Positions 26,174-34,475 of a stretch of 50,755 nt of DNA are shown here, piece after piece (position 1 is the stretch's first letter; each line of letters opens with the position of its first letter). Below the pieces are notes generated by a model. It was not told where the DNA came from, ran no database searches, and saw only the letters and a list, made by a program, of their open reading frames with translations. Both the position numbers and the translations under genes were made by a program. The stretch lies in assembly GCF_000257905.1 (NCBI RefSeq), contig NZ_AJJL01000034.1, forward strand, positions 1 through 50,755, in the 5' to 3' direction. This DNA is from Streptococcus mitis SK579 (GTDB lineage Bacteria; Bacillota; Bacilli; Lactobacillales; Streptococcaceae).

Positions 26174-26833
26174 ATGGAATCCATTTTAGAAGTTTTGACC
26201 CCAGATAACCTAATCTTTATCTTTAAAGGATTTGGCTTGACCCTCTACATTTCACTGATTGCCATCATCCTCTCTACCATTATCGGTACGGTTCTAGCCG
26301 TCATGAGAAATGGGAAAAATCCTGTCTTGCGGATTATCTCCAGCATTTATATCGAGTTTGTGCGTAACGTCCCCAACCTCCTCTGGATTTTTACTATCTT
26401 TTTGGTGTTCAAGATGAAGTCCACACCAGCTGGTATCACTGCCTTTACCCTCTTTACCTCAGCAGCCTTAGCCGAGATTATCCGAGGTGGTCTCAATGCT
26501 GTGGACAAGGGGCAATACGAAGCAGGAATGTCACAAGGATTTACTTCTATGCAAATCCTCTACCACATCATTCTCCCACAAGCTATTCGCAAAATGCTAC
26601 CAGCCATCATTTCTCAGTTTGTAACTGTAATTAAGGATACCAGTCTTCTCTACTCTGTTATCGCCCTACAAGAGCTCTTTGGAGCTAGCCAAATTCTCAT
26701 GGGCCGTTATTTCGAACCAGAACAAGTCTTTAGTCTTTATATCCTGATTGCCCTCATCTACTTCAGCTTCAATCTAGCAATTTCTAGCCTGTCTCATATG
26801 CTAGCCAAACGTTGGCAACAAGCTGCAGAATAA
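26174..26833 (+). CDS. Amino acid ABC transporter permease
   Basis: A 219-residue partner permease. VRNVPNLLWIFTIFLVF and the EAA loop YEAGMSQGFTSMQILYHIILPQAIR match the family. It is the last gene of the operon, starting 9 bases after the first permease with an AGGAGG site, and is followed by a terminator (26842-26868). ATPase, binding protein and two permeases together make a complete importer. Confidence 0.93.
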   Translation: MESILEVLTPDNLIFIFKGFGLTLYISLIAIILSTIIGTVLAVMRNGKNPVLRIISSIYIEFVRNVPNLLWIFTIFLVFKMKSTPAGITAFTLFTSAALAEIIRGGLNAVDKGQYEAGMSQGFTSMQILYHIILPQAIRKMLPAIISQFVTVIKDTSLLYSVIALQELFGASQILMGRYFEPEQVFSLYILIALIYFSFNLAISSLSHMLAKRWQQAAE

Positions 26834-26841
26834 TAAATTAG

Positions 26842-26868
26842 CTCTCCAAGTACATGGAGAGTTTTTTT
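26842..26868 (+). terminator. Terminator of the ABC transporter operon
   Basis: CTCTCCA (26842-26848) and TGGAGAG (26855-26861) with a six-base loop are followed by seven T residues. It lies 8 bases after the last permease stop codon. Confidence 0.92.
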
Positions 26869-26897
26869 GATGAGAGTAGATACTTATAAAGCTCTAT

Positions 26898-26926
26898 TTG
26901 ACACCATAGTTTTTCTATGATAAAAT
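26898..26926 (+). promoter_or_regulatory. Promoter of the NADPH oxidase gene
   Basis: TTGACA (26898-26903) and TAAAAT (26921-26926) are exactly 17 bases apart. Transcription would start about 30-40 bases before the gene. Confidence 0.8.
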
Positions 26927-26977
26927 GTAACAAATTTATTTACAACAAATCAAAATCTAAATGAAATGGAATTTTTT

Positions 26978-28168
26978 ATGAAATCACTCAAAGGAATACT
27001 TTTTATCATAACTAGTTTTGTCTTGACTATTTTGACTTGGATGAGCACTTCTCCCCAATTCATGATTCCAGGACTAGCTTTAACAAGCCTATCTCTGACT
27101 TTTATCCTAGCTACTCGTCTCCCGATAATAGAAAGCTGGTTTCACGGTTTGGAGAAGGTCTACACCGTCCACAAATTCACAGCCTTTCTCTCCATTATCC
27201 TACTAATCTTTCATAACTTTAGTATGGGCGGTCTGTGGGGCACTCGCTTAGCTGCTCAGTTTGGCAACCTTGCCATCTATATTTTTGTCAGCATCATCCT
27301 TGTCGCCTATTTAGGCAAATACATCCAATACGAAGCTTGGCGATGGATTCACCGCCTGGTTTATCTAGCTTATATTTTTGGACTCTTTCACGTCTACATG
27401 ATCATGGGAAATCGTCTCCTTACATTTAATCCTCTAAGTTTTGTTGTTGGTAGCTATGCCCTTTTAGGCTTGCTAGCTGGTTTTTATATCATTTTTCTAT
27501 ATCAAAAGATTGGCTTCCCCTATCTAGGGAAAATCACCAATCTCAAACGCTTAAATCACGATACTAGAGAAATTCAAATCCATCTTAGCAGACCTTTCAA
27601 CTACCAATCAGGACAATTTGCCTTCCTAAGGATTTTCCAAGAAGGCTTTGAAAGTGCTCCGCATCCCTTTTCTATCTCAGGAGGTCATGGTCAAACTCTC
27701 TACTTTACTGTTAAAAATTCAGGTGACCATACCAAGAATATCTATAACAATCTTCAAGTCGGCAGCAAAGTAAGCGTAGATAGAGCTTATGGACACATGA
27801 TTATAGAAGAAGGACAAGAAAATCAGGTTTGGATTGCTGGAGGTATTGGGATTACCCCTTTCATCTCTTACATCCGTGAACATCCTATTTTGGATAAACG
27901 GGTTCACTTCTACTATAGCTTCCGAGGGGAGGAAAATGCAGTCTATCTGGATTTGCTCCGTGACTATGCTCAGAAAAATCCTAATTTTGAACTCCATCTA
28001 GTAGACAGTATAAAAGACGGCTATCTTAATTTTGATCAAGAAGAAGTACCTGAACATGCAACCGTCTATATGTGCGGCCCTCTTTCTATGATGAAGTCAC
28101 TTGCCAAACAGATTAAGAAACAAAATCCAAAAGCAGAGCTTATTTACGAAGGATTCAAGTTCAAATAA
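26978..28168 (+). CDS. Bacterial NADPH oxidase (NOX), SpNOX type
   Basis: Transfers electrons from NAD(P)H through FAD and two haems across the membrane, producing superoxide outside. With numbering from the upstream ATG at 26966 (400 residues), His69 and His83 (HX13H) and His129 and His142 (HX12H) are the two haem-ligand pairs in a six-helix ferric-reductase domain. The cytosolic half has the FAD motif HPFSISGG and NAD(P)H motifs GGIGITPFISY and YMCGP. It closely resembles SpNOX of S. pneumoniae as I remember it. The ATG at 26978 has a GGA seven bases upstream; the one at 26966 has no ribosome site, but either is possible. Confidence 0.9.
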   Translation: MKSLKGILFIITSFVLTILTWMSTSPQFMIPGLALTSLSLTFILATRLPIIESWFHGLEKVYTVHKFTAFLSIILLIFHNFSMGGLWGTRLAAQFGNLAIYIFVSIILVAYLGKYIQYEAWRWIHRLVYLAYIFGLFHVYMIMGNRLLTFNPLSFVVGSYALLGLLAGFYIIFLYQKIGFPYLGKITNLKRLNHDTREIQIHLSRPFNYQSGQFAFLRIFQEGFESAPHPFSISGGHGQTLYFTVKNSGDHTKNIYNNLQVGSKVSVDRAYGHMIIEEGQENQVWIAGGIGITPFISYIREHPILDKRVHFYYSFRGEENAVYLDLLRDYAQKNPNFELHLVDSIKDGYLNFDQEEVPEHATVYMCGPLSMMKSLAKQIKKQNPKAELIYEGFKFK

Positions 28169-28179
28169 TCAATCACATT

Positions 28180-28206
28180 CTCCTGGAATTTCCCAGGAGT
28201 TTTTTT
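28180..28206 (+). terminator. Terminator of the NADPH oxidase gene
   Basis: CTCCTGG (28180-28186) and CCAGGAG (28193-28199) are followed by seven T residues, 11 bases past the stop codon. Confidence 0.92.
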
Positions 28207-28220
28207 CTACGCAAATACTT

Positions 28221-28253
28221 AAAAACACTGCCAGATTTCTCTAGCAGTGTTTT
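28221..28253 (-). terminator. msmK terminator
   Basis: On the minus strand AAAACACTGC (28244-28253) pairs with GCAGTGTTTT (28222-28231), ending in a T run. It faces the plus-strand terminator at 28180-28206, so the two convergent genes each have their own. Confidence 0.88.
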
Positions 28254-28267
28254 GAGTTTCATTTATC

Positions 28268-29398
28268 TTAGTAAACTGTTCTTTCAGTTTCTACATCGAA
28301 GAAGTGTGCTTTGTTCAAGTCAAATCCAAGTTCAACTGTTGCACCTGTTTGCAAGTAGTCACGAGCATCCACTTTGGCAACAAATTCGTCTTTACCAACT
28401 TGGCAGTAAAGGTGAGATTCTGAACCAAGCAATTCAGATACAGAGATAGTCGCTTTTACAACTGATTCTGGGAATGTTTCAAGGAAAGCAGGTTCTGCAT
28501 TTACGTCTTCTGGACGGATACCGAAGATCAATTCTTTACCTTCGTAGCCTTTTTCACGAAGAACTTTCAATGCTCCTTCTGGCACTTTCAAGCGGAAACC
28601 ATCTGAAACAATTTCGCTACCAACCAATTTCACGTTGATGAAGTTCATTGCTGGGCTTCCGATAAATCCTGCAACGAATTTGTTAACTGGGTTTTTGTAA
28701 ACTTCTTGAGGAGTACCGATTTGTTCTACACGTCCGATAGTACCTGTACCAGCAGGGTTCTTAGTTGCTGACATGATAACGATACGGTCTGCAAGTGTCA
28801 TCGCTTCTGTTTGGTCGTGAGTTACGTAGATAGTTGTAGCTCCGATACGGCGGTGGATTTTCGCAATTTCAGCACGCATTGATACACGAAGTTTAGCATC
28901 CAAGTTTGACAAAGGTTCGTCCATCAAGAACACTTTTGCATCGCGGACAATCGCACGACCCATGGCAACACGTTGACGTTGACCACCAGAAAGGTCAGCA
29001 GGTTTACGTTCCAAGAACTCTTTCAATCCAAGGATTTCAGCTGCTTCTTGTACACGCTTGTCGATATCTTCCTTGCTGTATTTACGCAATTTCAAACCGA
29101 AAGCCATGTTGTCATACACAGTCATGTGTGGGTAAAGAGCGTAGTTTTGGAATACCATGGCGATGTCACGGTCTTTTGGAGCCACGTCGTTGACAACCAC
29201 GCCATCGATAGATGCAGTACCTTCTGTGATGTCTTCAAGACCAGCAATCATACGAAGAGTTGTTGATTTACCACATCCTGAAGGACCTACGAAAACGATA
29301 AATTCTTTGTCTTTGATGTCCAAGTTAAAGTCTTCAACTGAATAGTGTTCGCTGTTTGGATATTTTTTGTAAATATTTTTAAGATTCAATTCTACCAT
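28268..29398 (-). CDS. msmK: Sugar ABC transporter ATP-binding protein MsmK
   Basis: A CUT1-family ATPase of 376 residues. It has Walker [11 protein letters not shown], the Q-loop [12 protein letters not shown], signature LSGGQRQR, Walker [17 protein letters not shown], and a C-terminal TOBE/regulatory region with IGSPAMNFI and FGIRPEDV. In pneumococci MsmK is shared by several carbohydrate importers (raffinose, maltotetraose, sialic acid). It has no permease neighbours here, which agrees with a shared role. A cre-like sequence overlapping its promoter (29438-29454) suggests CcpA control. Confidence 0.93.
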   Translation of the reverse strand: MVELNLKNIYKKYPNSEHYSVEDFNLDIKDKEFIVFVGPSGCGKSTTLRMIAGLEDITEGTASIDGVVVNDVAPKDRDIAMVFQNYALYPHMTVYDNMAFGLKLRKYSKEDIDKRVQEAAEILGLKEFLERKPADLSGGQRQRVAMGRAIVRDAKVFLMDEPLSNLDAKLRVSMRAEIAKIHRRIGATTIYVTHDQTEAMTLADRIVIMSATKNPAGTGTIGRVEQIGTPQEVYKNPVNKFVAGFIGSPAMNFINVKLVGSEIVSDGFRLKVPEGALKVLREKGYEGKELIFGIRPEDVNAEPAFLETFPESVVKATISVSELLGSESHLYCQVGKDEFVAKVDARDYLQTGATVELGFDLNKAHFFDVETERTVY

Positions 29399-29430
29399 GA
29401 GGTGAACTCCTTTTATCTTTTGATAGTTTT

Positions 29431-29454
29431 ATTATAGATGAAAACGCTTTACAT
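29431..29454 (-). promoter_or_regulatory. msmK promoter with cre-like (CcpA) site
   Basis: TATAAT on the minus strand (29431-29436) is the -10; no good -35 is present. Overlapping the spacer is the plus-strand sequence ATGAAAACGCTTTACAT (29438-29454), which fits 12 of 14 positions of the CcpA site TGWAARCGYTWNCW, with one extra base in the right arm. Confidence 0.55.
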
Positions 29455-29478
29455 TTCTATGGCAAGCTGACCAAAAAA

Positions 29479-29511
29479 ACAAAAAAGTTCTGTGCAACTT
29501 GCACAAAACTT
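29479..29511 (-). terminator. Terminator after the PucR-type regulator
   Basis: On the minus strand AAGTT and TGTGCAA pair with TTGCACA and AACTT across a small internal mismatch, followed by TTTTTTG and more T residues. The stem overlaps the regulator's stop codon. Confidence 0.85.
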
Positions 29512-30380
29512 TAGAGAATATCTGGTAAAATCAACTGATAACACAAGGTCAGGTCAGTTAATTCCTTCAACTGAAGCCCTGTCAATTCTTCCCATTTGTC
29601 AATCTTGTATTGGAGAGAATTGCGATGCAAATAGAGTTGCTGGGCTGTTTTAGTGAGAACGGCACTATTTTCCCAAAGGGACAGAATGATTTCCTGAATC
29701 TGGTCTTGATCCAAAATCATCTGATGTAAGCATTCTTTAATGACTCTCAGGTCCACAATCCTTTCTCCCATACTCCAAAGATAGAGTTGTGAAAAGGTAT
29801 GAACACCTTGGTGACCCTGACGCCACCAAGTCTTAAACAAATCCCGCTCCGCTTTGATCAAGTCGGATAGGGCTTGATGACCTGTTTGAGACCAGACCTG
29901 ACCTAACATGATAGATAGACGAAGTCCAAAGTCATACTCAACCGCTTCAATCGTATCACTTAAAATAGCTCGTACAGAAGTGTACTTATCTTGTTGAAGT
30001 ATGAAAACATAATCCTGAGCTCCGACCTGTAACACTGTCTGACAGTTAGGAAAAAGAGTCCGCATCATATCCAGCCAAGAAGCTAGATTTTCCTGCTGAA
30101 AATAGGAAAGATGACAATAAACCAACTGAATCTTTTTAAAAGCTTGCGGTGCCTGCCCCTTCCCCTCAATCAGATAGAGATACCAAGGATTGAACGAACT
30201 AGATTGCTCCTGCTGGGTCAAAAGAGCAACCAACTGCTTTTCACGCTCGCTAAGCCCATCTTCATCCAGCAAAATCCACTGCTGAGAAGCTAAAGGGAGA
30301 GTGAGATAGCCCTCTTTCTCTACTGGTTGGTCTGAAATCTGAGCTTCAGGAAACCAGTCTTGTAGTTCTTTTGCCATCAT
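29511..30380 (-). CDS. PucR/CdaR-family C-terminal HTH regulator
   Basis: A 289-residue protein. The C-terminal 55 residues match the PucR helix-turn-helix (LTKTAQQLYLHRNSLQYKIDKWEELTGL), while the upstream part (residues about 90-180) resembles the diguanylate-cyclase-like linker domain of CdaR proteins. Ligand and targets are unknown. It starts 3 bases after mini-RNase III with a GGAGG site, so it belongs to the cysS operon and is separated from msmK by a terminator. Its position next to msmK makes a sugar-related role possible; this is inference. Confidence 0.82.
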   Translation of the reverse strand: MMAKELQDWFPEAQISDQPVEKEGYLTLPLASQQWILLDEDGLSEREKQLVALLTQQEQSSSFNPWYLYLIEGKGQAPQAFKKIQLVYCHLSYFQQENLASWLDMMRTLFPNCQTVLQVGAQDYVFILQQDKYTSVRAILSDTIEAVEYDFGLRLSIMLGQVWSQTGHQALSDLIKAERDLFKTWWRQGHQGVHTFSQLYLWSMGERIVDLRVIKECLHQMILDQDQIQEIILSLWENSAVLTKTAQQLYLHRNSLQYKIDKWEELTGLQLKELTDLTLCYQLILPDIL

Positions 30381-30383
30381 GTC

Positions 30384-30770
30384 CTATCCCTCCACTTTTT
30401 GGATACACCACGAAATCAAGCTCTCAAGACGTTCCAGATTTTCAGTCATATGGAGATAGCCCATGACGGCTTCAAAACCTGTGGACATACGGTAAGTTAC
30501 CACATCGGCATTTTTGGCCTTGGTGTGGCTATTGGTATTGCGACCACGTTTGTAGATTTCTTCTTCTTTTTCCGTCAGGACTTGTTCCTCCAACATGAGG
30601 GCAATCAGGCGGGCCTGAGCTTTGGCCGACACATACTTGGTCGCCTCTTGGTGGAGTTTATTGGGTTTGGTCATGCCTTTGAGGATGAGGTGACGGCGAA
30701 TATACATAGAATACACCGCATCTCCTTCAAAAGCTAGCGCAATCCCGTTAATGAGATTGACATCAATCAC
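30384..30770 (-). CDS. mrnC: Mini-ribonuclease III
   Basis: A 128-residue RNase III domain without a dsRNA-binding domain, used to mature the ends of 23S rRNA. Catalytic motifs are FEGDAVYSMYIRR (near residue 14) and GFEAVMGYLH (near residue 98), with the YVSAKAQA and KRGRNTNSHTKAKNADV segments between. It overlaps the end of cysS by 8 bases, an arrangement common in Firmicutes. Confidence 0.94.
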   Translation of the reverse strand: MIDVNLINGIALAFEGDAVYSMYIRRHLILKGMTKPNKLHQEATKYVSAKAQARLIALMLEEQVLTEKEEEIYKRGRNTNSHTKAKNADVVTYRMSTGFEAVMGYLHMTENLERLESLISWCIQKVEG

Positions 30771-32106
30771 GTGTCCACCTCACTCCATCCTTGGTATCAA
30801 GCAATTTAATCCCTTGTGTAGCTAGTTGGTCACGGATTTGGTCAGCTGTCGCAAAGTCACGATTGACACGCGCTTCTTGGCGTTTTTGAATCAAGGCTTC
30901 AATCTCTGTATCCAAAACTTCCTCAACAAAGACAATTCCAAAGACTTCCAACATATCCGCAAGAGCTTTCTTAACACTTGCATCATAATTGCCAGAGTTA
31001 ATCCATTTGGCCATTTCAAAAACTACTGTGATACCGTTAGCAGAATTGAAATCTTCATCCATAGCCGCTACAAACTTATCTTTAAATGCTTGTAGCTCTT
31101 GAGCATCTACAGTTCCTGTAAATGGTTGCTCGTAAGTATTCTTTAGATACTTGAGATTGGTCTCGGCATCACGCACTGCTTTTTCCGTAAAGTTGATAGG
31201 CTTGCGGTAATGCTGTGTCGCAAAGAAGAAACGAAGTACTTGCCCATCAAGGGTTTTAAGGGCATCATGCACAGTGATAAAGTTCCCCAAGGACTTGGAC
31301 ATCTTGACATTATCGATGTTGACAAAGCCGTTGTGCATCCAGTAGTTGGCAAAGATCTTGCCTGTTTTGGCTTCTGACTGGGCAATTTCGTTGGTATGGT
31401 GAGGAAACTCTAGGTCGGCTCCACCACCGTGGATATCAATGGTATCACCTAAAATCTCTGTCGACATGACTGAACACTCGATGTGCCAGCCCGGACGACC
31501 AGGTCCCCAAGGACTATCCCAAGAAATCTCTCCTGGTTTGGCAGATTTCCATAAAGCAAAGTCTACAGGATTTTCCTTACGAGCCGTTTCTTCATCGGTA
31601 CGACCTGAAGCACCCAGCTCCAAATCTTCCAGGGTTTTATTGGCCAACTTGGCATAGTTGTGGGATTTTTCCACACGGAAATAGACATCCCCTTGACTCT
31701 CGTAGGCAAAGCCTTTTTCAATCAAATCTTCCACAAAGCGGATAATGTCATCCATAAACTCCACCACACGCGGATGGCGAGTCGCAGGTTTGACGCCCAA
31801 GGCCGTCACATCCTCACGAAAGGCAGCGATGTACTTGTCCGCAACCTCCTGAGGCGTGATACCTTCTTCCTTGGCACGGTTGATAATCTTATCATCCACA
31901 TCCGTAAAATTGGAAATATAGGCAACGTCATAACCACGATATTCAAAGTAGCGACGAATGGTATCAAAAGCCACCGTCGAACGGGCATTCCCCACGTGAA
32001 TATAGTTGTACACCGTTGGCCCACAAACATACATCTTAACCTTACCATCCTCAATTGGGACAAACTCTCGCAAATCACGAGACATGGTGTCGTAAATTTT
32101 AATCAT
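30763..32106 (-). CDS. cysS: Cysteinyl-tRNA synthetase
   Basis: Charges tRNA-Cys. The 447-residue class I synthetase has the HIGH-type motif (YIHVGNARS), Zn ligands in [11 protein letters not shown] and WHIECSVM plus the HHTNE histidine, and KMSKSLGN. The ATG at 32106 is preferred: an AAGGGAG site precedes it, whereas the GTG at 32115 overlaps that site. It is part of a run cysE-GNAT-DHFR-like-cysS-mrnC. A relic copy of its first ten codons lies at 32829-32864. Confidence 0.97.
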   Translation of the reverse strand: MIKIYDTMSRDLREFVPIEDGKVKMYVCGPTVYNYIHVGNARSTVAFDTIRRYFEYRGYDVAYISNFTDVDDKIINRAKEEGITPQEVADKYIAAFREDVTALGVKPATRHPRVVEFMDDIIRFVEDLIEKGFAYESQGDVYFRVEKSHNYAKLANKTLEDLELGASGRTDEETARKENPVDFALWKSAKPGEISWDSPWGPGRPGWHIECSVMSTEILGDTIDIHGGGADLEFPHHTNEIAQSEAKTGKIFANYWMHNGFVNIDNVKMSKSLGNFITVHDALKTLDGQVLRFFFATQHYRKPINFTEKAVRDAETNLKYLKNTYEQPFTGTVDAQELQAFKDKFVAAMDEDFNSANGITVVFEMAKWINSGNYDASVKKALADMLEVFGIVFVEEVLDTEIEALIQKRQEARVNRDFATADQIRDQLATQGIKLLDTKDGVRWTRD

Positions 32107-32123
32107 GCGGTCCACTCCCTTCT

Positions 32124-32645
32124 CTATTTCTGAATTTTTCGGCTGAAAACCAGCTCTGCAAAAGGACCAAATTGTCTGAGGCTATCCAGTTGGTAAAAGC
32201 GCTGCCCTTCCTCTTGGGTAAAGAGAGGAACCCCCTTTCCTAGGATAAGGGGCGCTATCTGAATAATGAGGTGGTCGAAAAGATCCGCATCTAAGAGCGG
32301 TCCTACTAAAGAATTACCACCAATCACAAAGACATTTTTACCTTTGTCAATCTGGTGAACAAAGTCCACCACATCCCCAGCTACTGGCTGGTAATTGCTG
32401 ACAGGCAGGTGCCTATCATGCGTAAAGACATAGTTTTCCGTAGCTTGATAAAAACTTTCTACATCTTGCAAATCTTGGATTTCCTCAAAGGTCCGCTTGC
32501 CCATTATGGTGACATCCATTTGCCTGTAAAAGTCATCATAGCCTGTATCCTCTACAGAACCAAGCTGATGCAACCAGTCTATCCTGTGCTGGCTGTCTGC
32601 CAAGTAGCCATCCATGGTGACACAGCCGTAAAAATATACTGCCAT
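32124..32645 (-). CDS. Dihydrofolate reductase-fold protein (RibD C-terminal/YwjB-like)
   Basis: A 173-residue protein with the DHFR/RibD-C fold. Features are the N-terminal CVTMDGYLAD, the VTIMGKRTFEEI segment, and VFVIGGNSLVGPLLDADLFDHLII followed by PLILGKGVPLF near the end. Such proteins bind NADPH, but many have no known substrate; canonical DHFR substrate residues are not obvious. It starts 70 bases after a 31-codon open frame and ends 17 bases before cysS. It and the short frame are bracketed by cysS and a cysS-like start relic, suggesting later insertion into the operon. Confidence 0.83.
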   Translation of the reverse strand: MAVYFYGCVTMDGYLADSQHRIDWLHQLGSVEDTGYDDFYRQMDVTIMGKRTFEEIQDLQDVESFYQATENYVFTHDRHLPVSNYQPVAGDVVDFVHQIDKGKNVFVIGGNSLVGPLLDADLFDHLIIQIAPLILGKGVPLFTQEEGQRFYQLDSLRQFGPFAELVFSRKIQK

Positions 32646-32715
32646 TCTTGTAGTTTCCTTTCTAGTTCTACTTCGCCTTCACTTAGCGGGATAGCCCCAA
32701 ATGATTAGACCTAAG

Positions 32716-32811
32716 CTAATCAAAGTATTCAGCAAAATCCTTGCTGAACAAGAAAAATAAGCCAAACAACAGCAATACCAATCTGCAGCAGAAAGGTTCA
32801 TTCTTAAACAT
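32716..32811 (-). CDS. Putative 31-residue hydrophobic small protein
   Basis: An open frame of 31 codons. Its ribosome site AGGAGAGG lies 7 bases before the ATG. The product has a short N-terminus with two adjacent Cys (PFCCRL), a strongly hydrophobic stretch (LVLLLFGLFFLF) that could cross the membrane, and an acidic tail (SKDFAEYFD). No family recognised. It could be a small membrane protein, a toxin-like peptide, or a Cys-containing leader for the downstream cysS genes. It fits tightly between a cysS relic and the DHFR-like gene. Confidence 0.5.
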   Translation of the reverse strand: MFKNEPFCCRLVLLLFGLFFLFSKDFAEYFD

Positions 32812-32828
32812 TCAAGCACCTCTCCTGT

Positions 32829-32864
32829 CTACTTCCGGCTCAAGGTGTCATAGATTTTAATCAT
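32829..32864 (-). pseudogene. Relic of a cysS 5' end
   Basis: Reads M-I-K-I-Y-D-T-L-S-R-K-stop. The first ten residues equal those of CysS except Met to Leu at position 8. Codon differences (ATT/ATC, TAC/TAT, TCT/AGC, CGT/CGG) are synonymous, so the stretch derives from once-coding cysS sequence. No ribosome site precedes it. Confidence 0.6.
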
Positions 32865-32946
32865 AAAATAATAGTCAGGAAAACTAAAATCCGATAACAA
32901 TTAGTTTCATCACTAAGAGTTCAATTGAATTTCAGTTCGAATGTCT

Positions 32947-33831
32947 CTACACTTCGGAATCCCTTGCTCCTTTATCATTCAGATAAACCACCTGGGTCTG
33001 TTTGACAAAGCCAATCTTTTCATACAAACGTTTGGCACCTACATTGCTATCTTCCACGGCAATCTGAAACTCCTTGTCATTTTGCTCAATCAGTTGGTTG
33101 ACAAGGGATTTTGCTAAGTAGCTTCCATAGCCTTTTCCACGTTCAGGTTCAGACATTGCTAAACCGTAGAAGTAATTCGTATTAGTCGATAAATCTACCG
33201 TGCAAGTTCCAATAACCTGACCGTCTTTTAACAAAATATATAAGCGACTTTCTGGATCCTTCAGAGCTTCAGCGACATATCTATCCACAATCTCTCTAGA
33301 CTCATGTTCTTCTGAGAATGCCTGAAATTTTAACTGACTGATTTGCTCCTGATACGAACTATCTGCTAACAAAACTTCAAGATTGGAAATATTTGCTAAC
33401 GGATAAGGTTTTCTATCCTTACCTAACCAGGTTTCTGTCTCTTCATCCTCGACCAATCCCCAGTTGTTGACAAAATCAGGATGGCACTCTAGAAAAACAC
33501 GCTCTGTCTGAAAAGTGACTGAACAAATAGAGAAAGAAGCCGTTTCTTTCTCAAAACTAGTAAGCAATGCACGCGCAATTCCCTGACGACGATGATCTGG
33601 ATGAACCAGTATCGTCACTTCCACATCTTGATCATCTGCATAGACAGTTAATAGACCAACAAGTTCGCCTTTTTCATAATAAAGGAAAAAGGCGGGCATG
33701 TTTGGGTCAAAATTAAGCATGTTAGAGAGATAGGGATCACGATAGGTACCGTCATAGTTTTGGCAACAGTTAATTAGTTTTTTCGCCTCAGATAGCTCCT
33801 CTTGGCTTAACTTGTTTCTTGCTTGAATCAT
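32947..33831 (-). CDS. GNAT acetyltransferase, two tandem domains
   Basis: A 294-residue protein with two GNAT folds. The first has the acetyl-CoA loop HPDHRRQGIARALL (near residue 80); the second has SEPERGKGYGSYLAKSLV (near residue 230) and the VEDSNVGAKRLYEKIGF motif. The acceptor is unknown. It starts 11 bases after cysE, on the same transcript as pnp and cysE. A 301-base gap to the next large gene follows, containing a cysS relic and a 31-codon frame. Confidence 0.88.
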   Translation of the reverse strand: MIQARNKLSQEELSEAKKLINCCQNYDGTYRDPYLSNMLNFDPNMPAFFLYYEKGELVGLLTVYADDQDVEVTILVHPDHRRQGIARALLTSFEKETASFSICSVTFQTERVFLECHPDFVNNWGLVEDEETETWLGKDRKPYPLANISNLEVLLADSSYQEQISQLKFQAFSEEHESREIVDRYVAEALKDPESRLYILLKDGQVIGTCTVDLSTNTNYFYGLAMSEPERGKGYGSYLAKSLVNQLIEQNDKEFQIAVEDSNVGAKRLYEKIGFVKQTQVVYLNDKGARDSEV

Positions 33832-33842
33832 ATAGCCATCCT

Positions 33843-34460
33843 CTACAAACCAGACGATCTGTGACTGGCTTCTTTAGCCTGCTCGAGTTTATTGACGTAG
33901 TACTCTCGTTTTTCTTCGACTTCATGAATGACCGGCTCATCCTTCTTACCATGAAGGCGGACAATCTTAGCCGGAATACCGACAACTGTCACATCACTAG
34001 GTACGTCTGCCACAACAACTGCTGCAGCACCGACCTTGGCATTTTCACCGATTTCTACTGGTCCGATAACTTGGGCATGGGCTGATATGAGAGCTCCCTT
34101 TCGCACGGTCGGATGGCGTTTACCAACATCCTTACCCGTCCCACCAAGGGTTACTCCATGATAAAGGAGAACACCTTTTTCAACGATTGCTGTCTCCCCA
34201 ATTACCAAGCCTGAACCGTGGTCGATAAAGACCCCTGAGTCTATCTGGGCACCTGGATGAATCTCAATCTGAGTCCAAAAGCGCCAAAACTGACTGTGCA
34301 TACGAGCCAGGAGTTTGAAGCCATGCTTCCAGAGAAAATGTGAAAGACGGTGGGCCGCCAAGGCCTTGACACCTGGATAAGTCAGTAAAACCTCCAAAGT
34401 GGTGCGGGCCGCTGGATCATTTTCTTTTACGATATCAATGGTTTCGCGCCACCATCCCAT
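33843..34460 (-). CDS. cysE: Serine O-acetyltransferase
   Basis: First step of cysteine synthesis, forming O-acetylserine. The 205 residues have an N-terminal helical part and a left-handed beta-helix built of hexapeptide repeats (PGAQIDSGVFIDHGSGLVIGE and following). Active-site His residues lie in FIDHGSG and VLLYHGVTLGGTG. The C-terminal tail is extended and charged. It starts 15 bases after pnp. With metA, metE and metF in the window, it makes sulfur metabolism a recurrent theme. Confidence 0.95.
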   Translation of the reverse strand: MGWWRETIDIVKENDPAARTTLEVLLTYPGVKALAAHRLSHFLWKHGFKLLARMHSQFWRFWTQIEIHPGAQIDSGVFIDHGSGLVIGETAIVEKGVLLYHGVTLGGTGKDVGKRHPTVRKGALISAHAQVIGPVEIGENAKVGAAAVVVADVPSDVTVVGIPAKIVRLHGKKDEPVIHEVEEKREYYVNKLEQAKEASHRSSGL

Positions 34461-34475
34461 ACATTTCTCCTTTTC

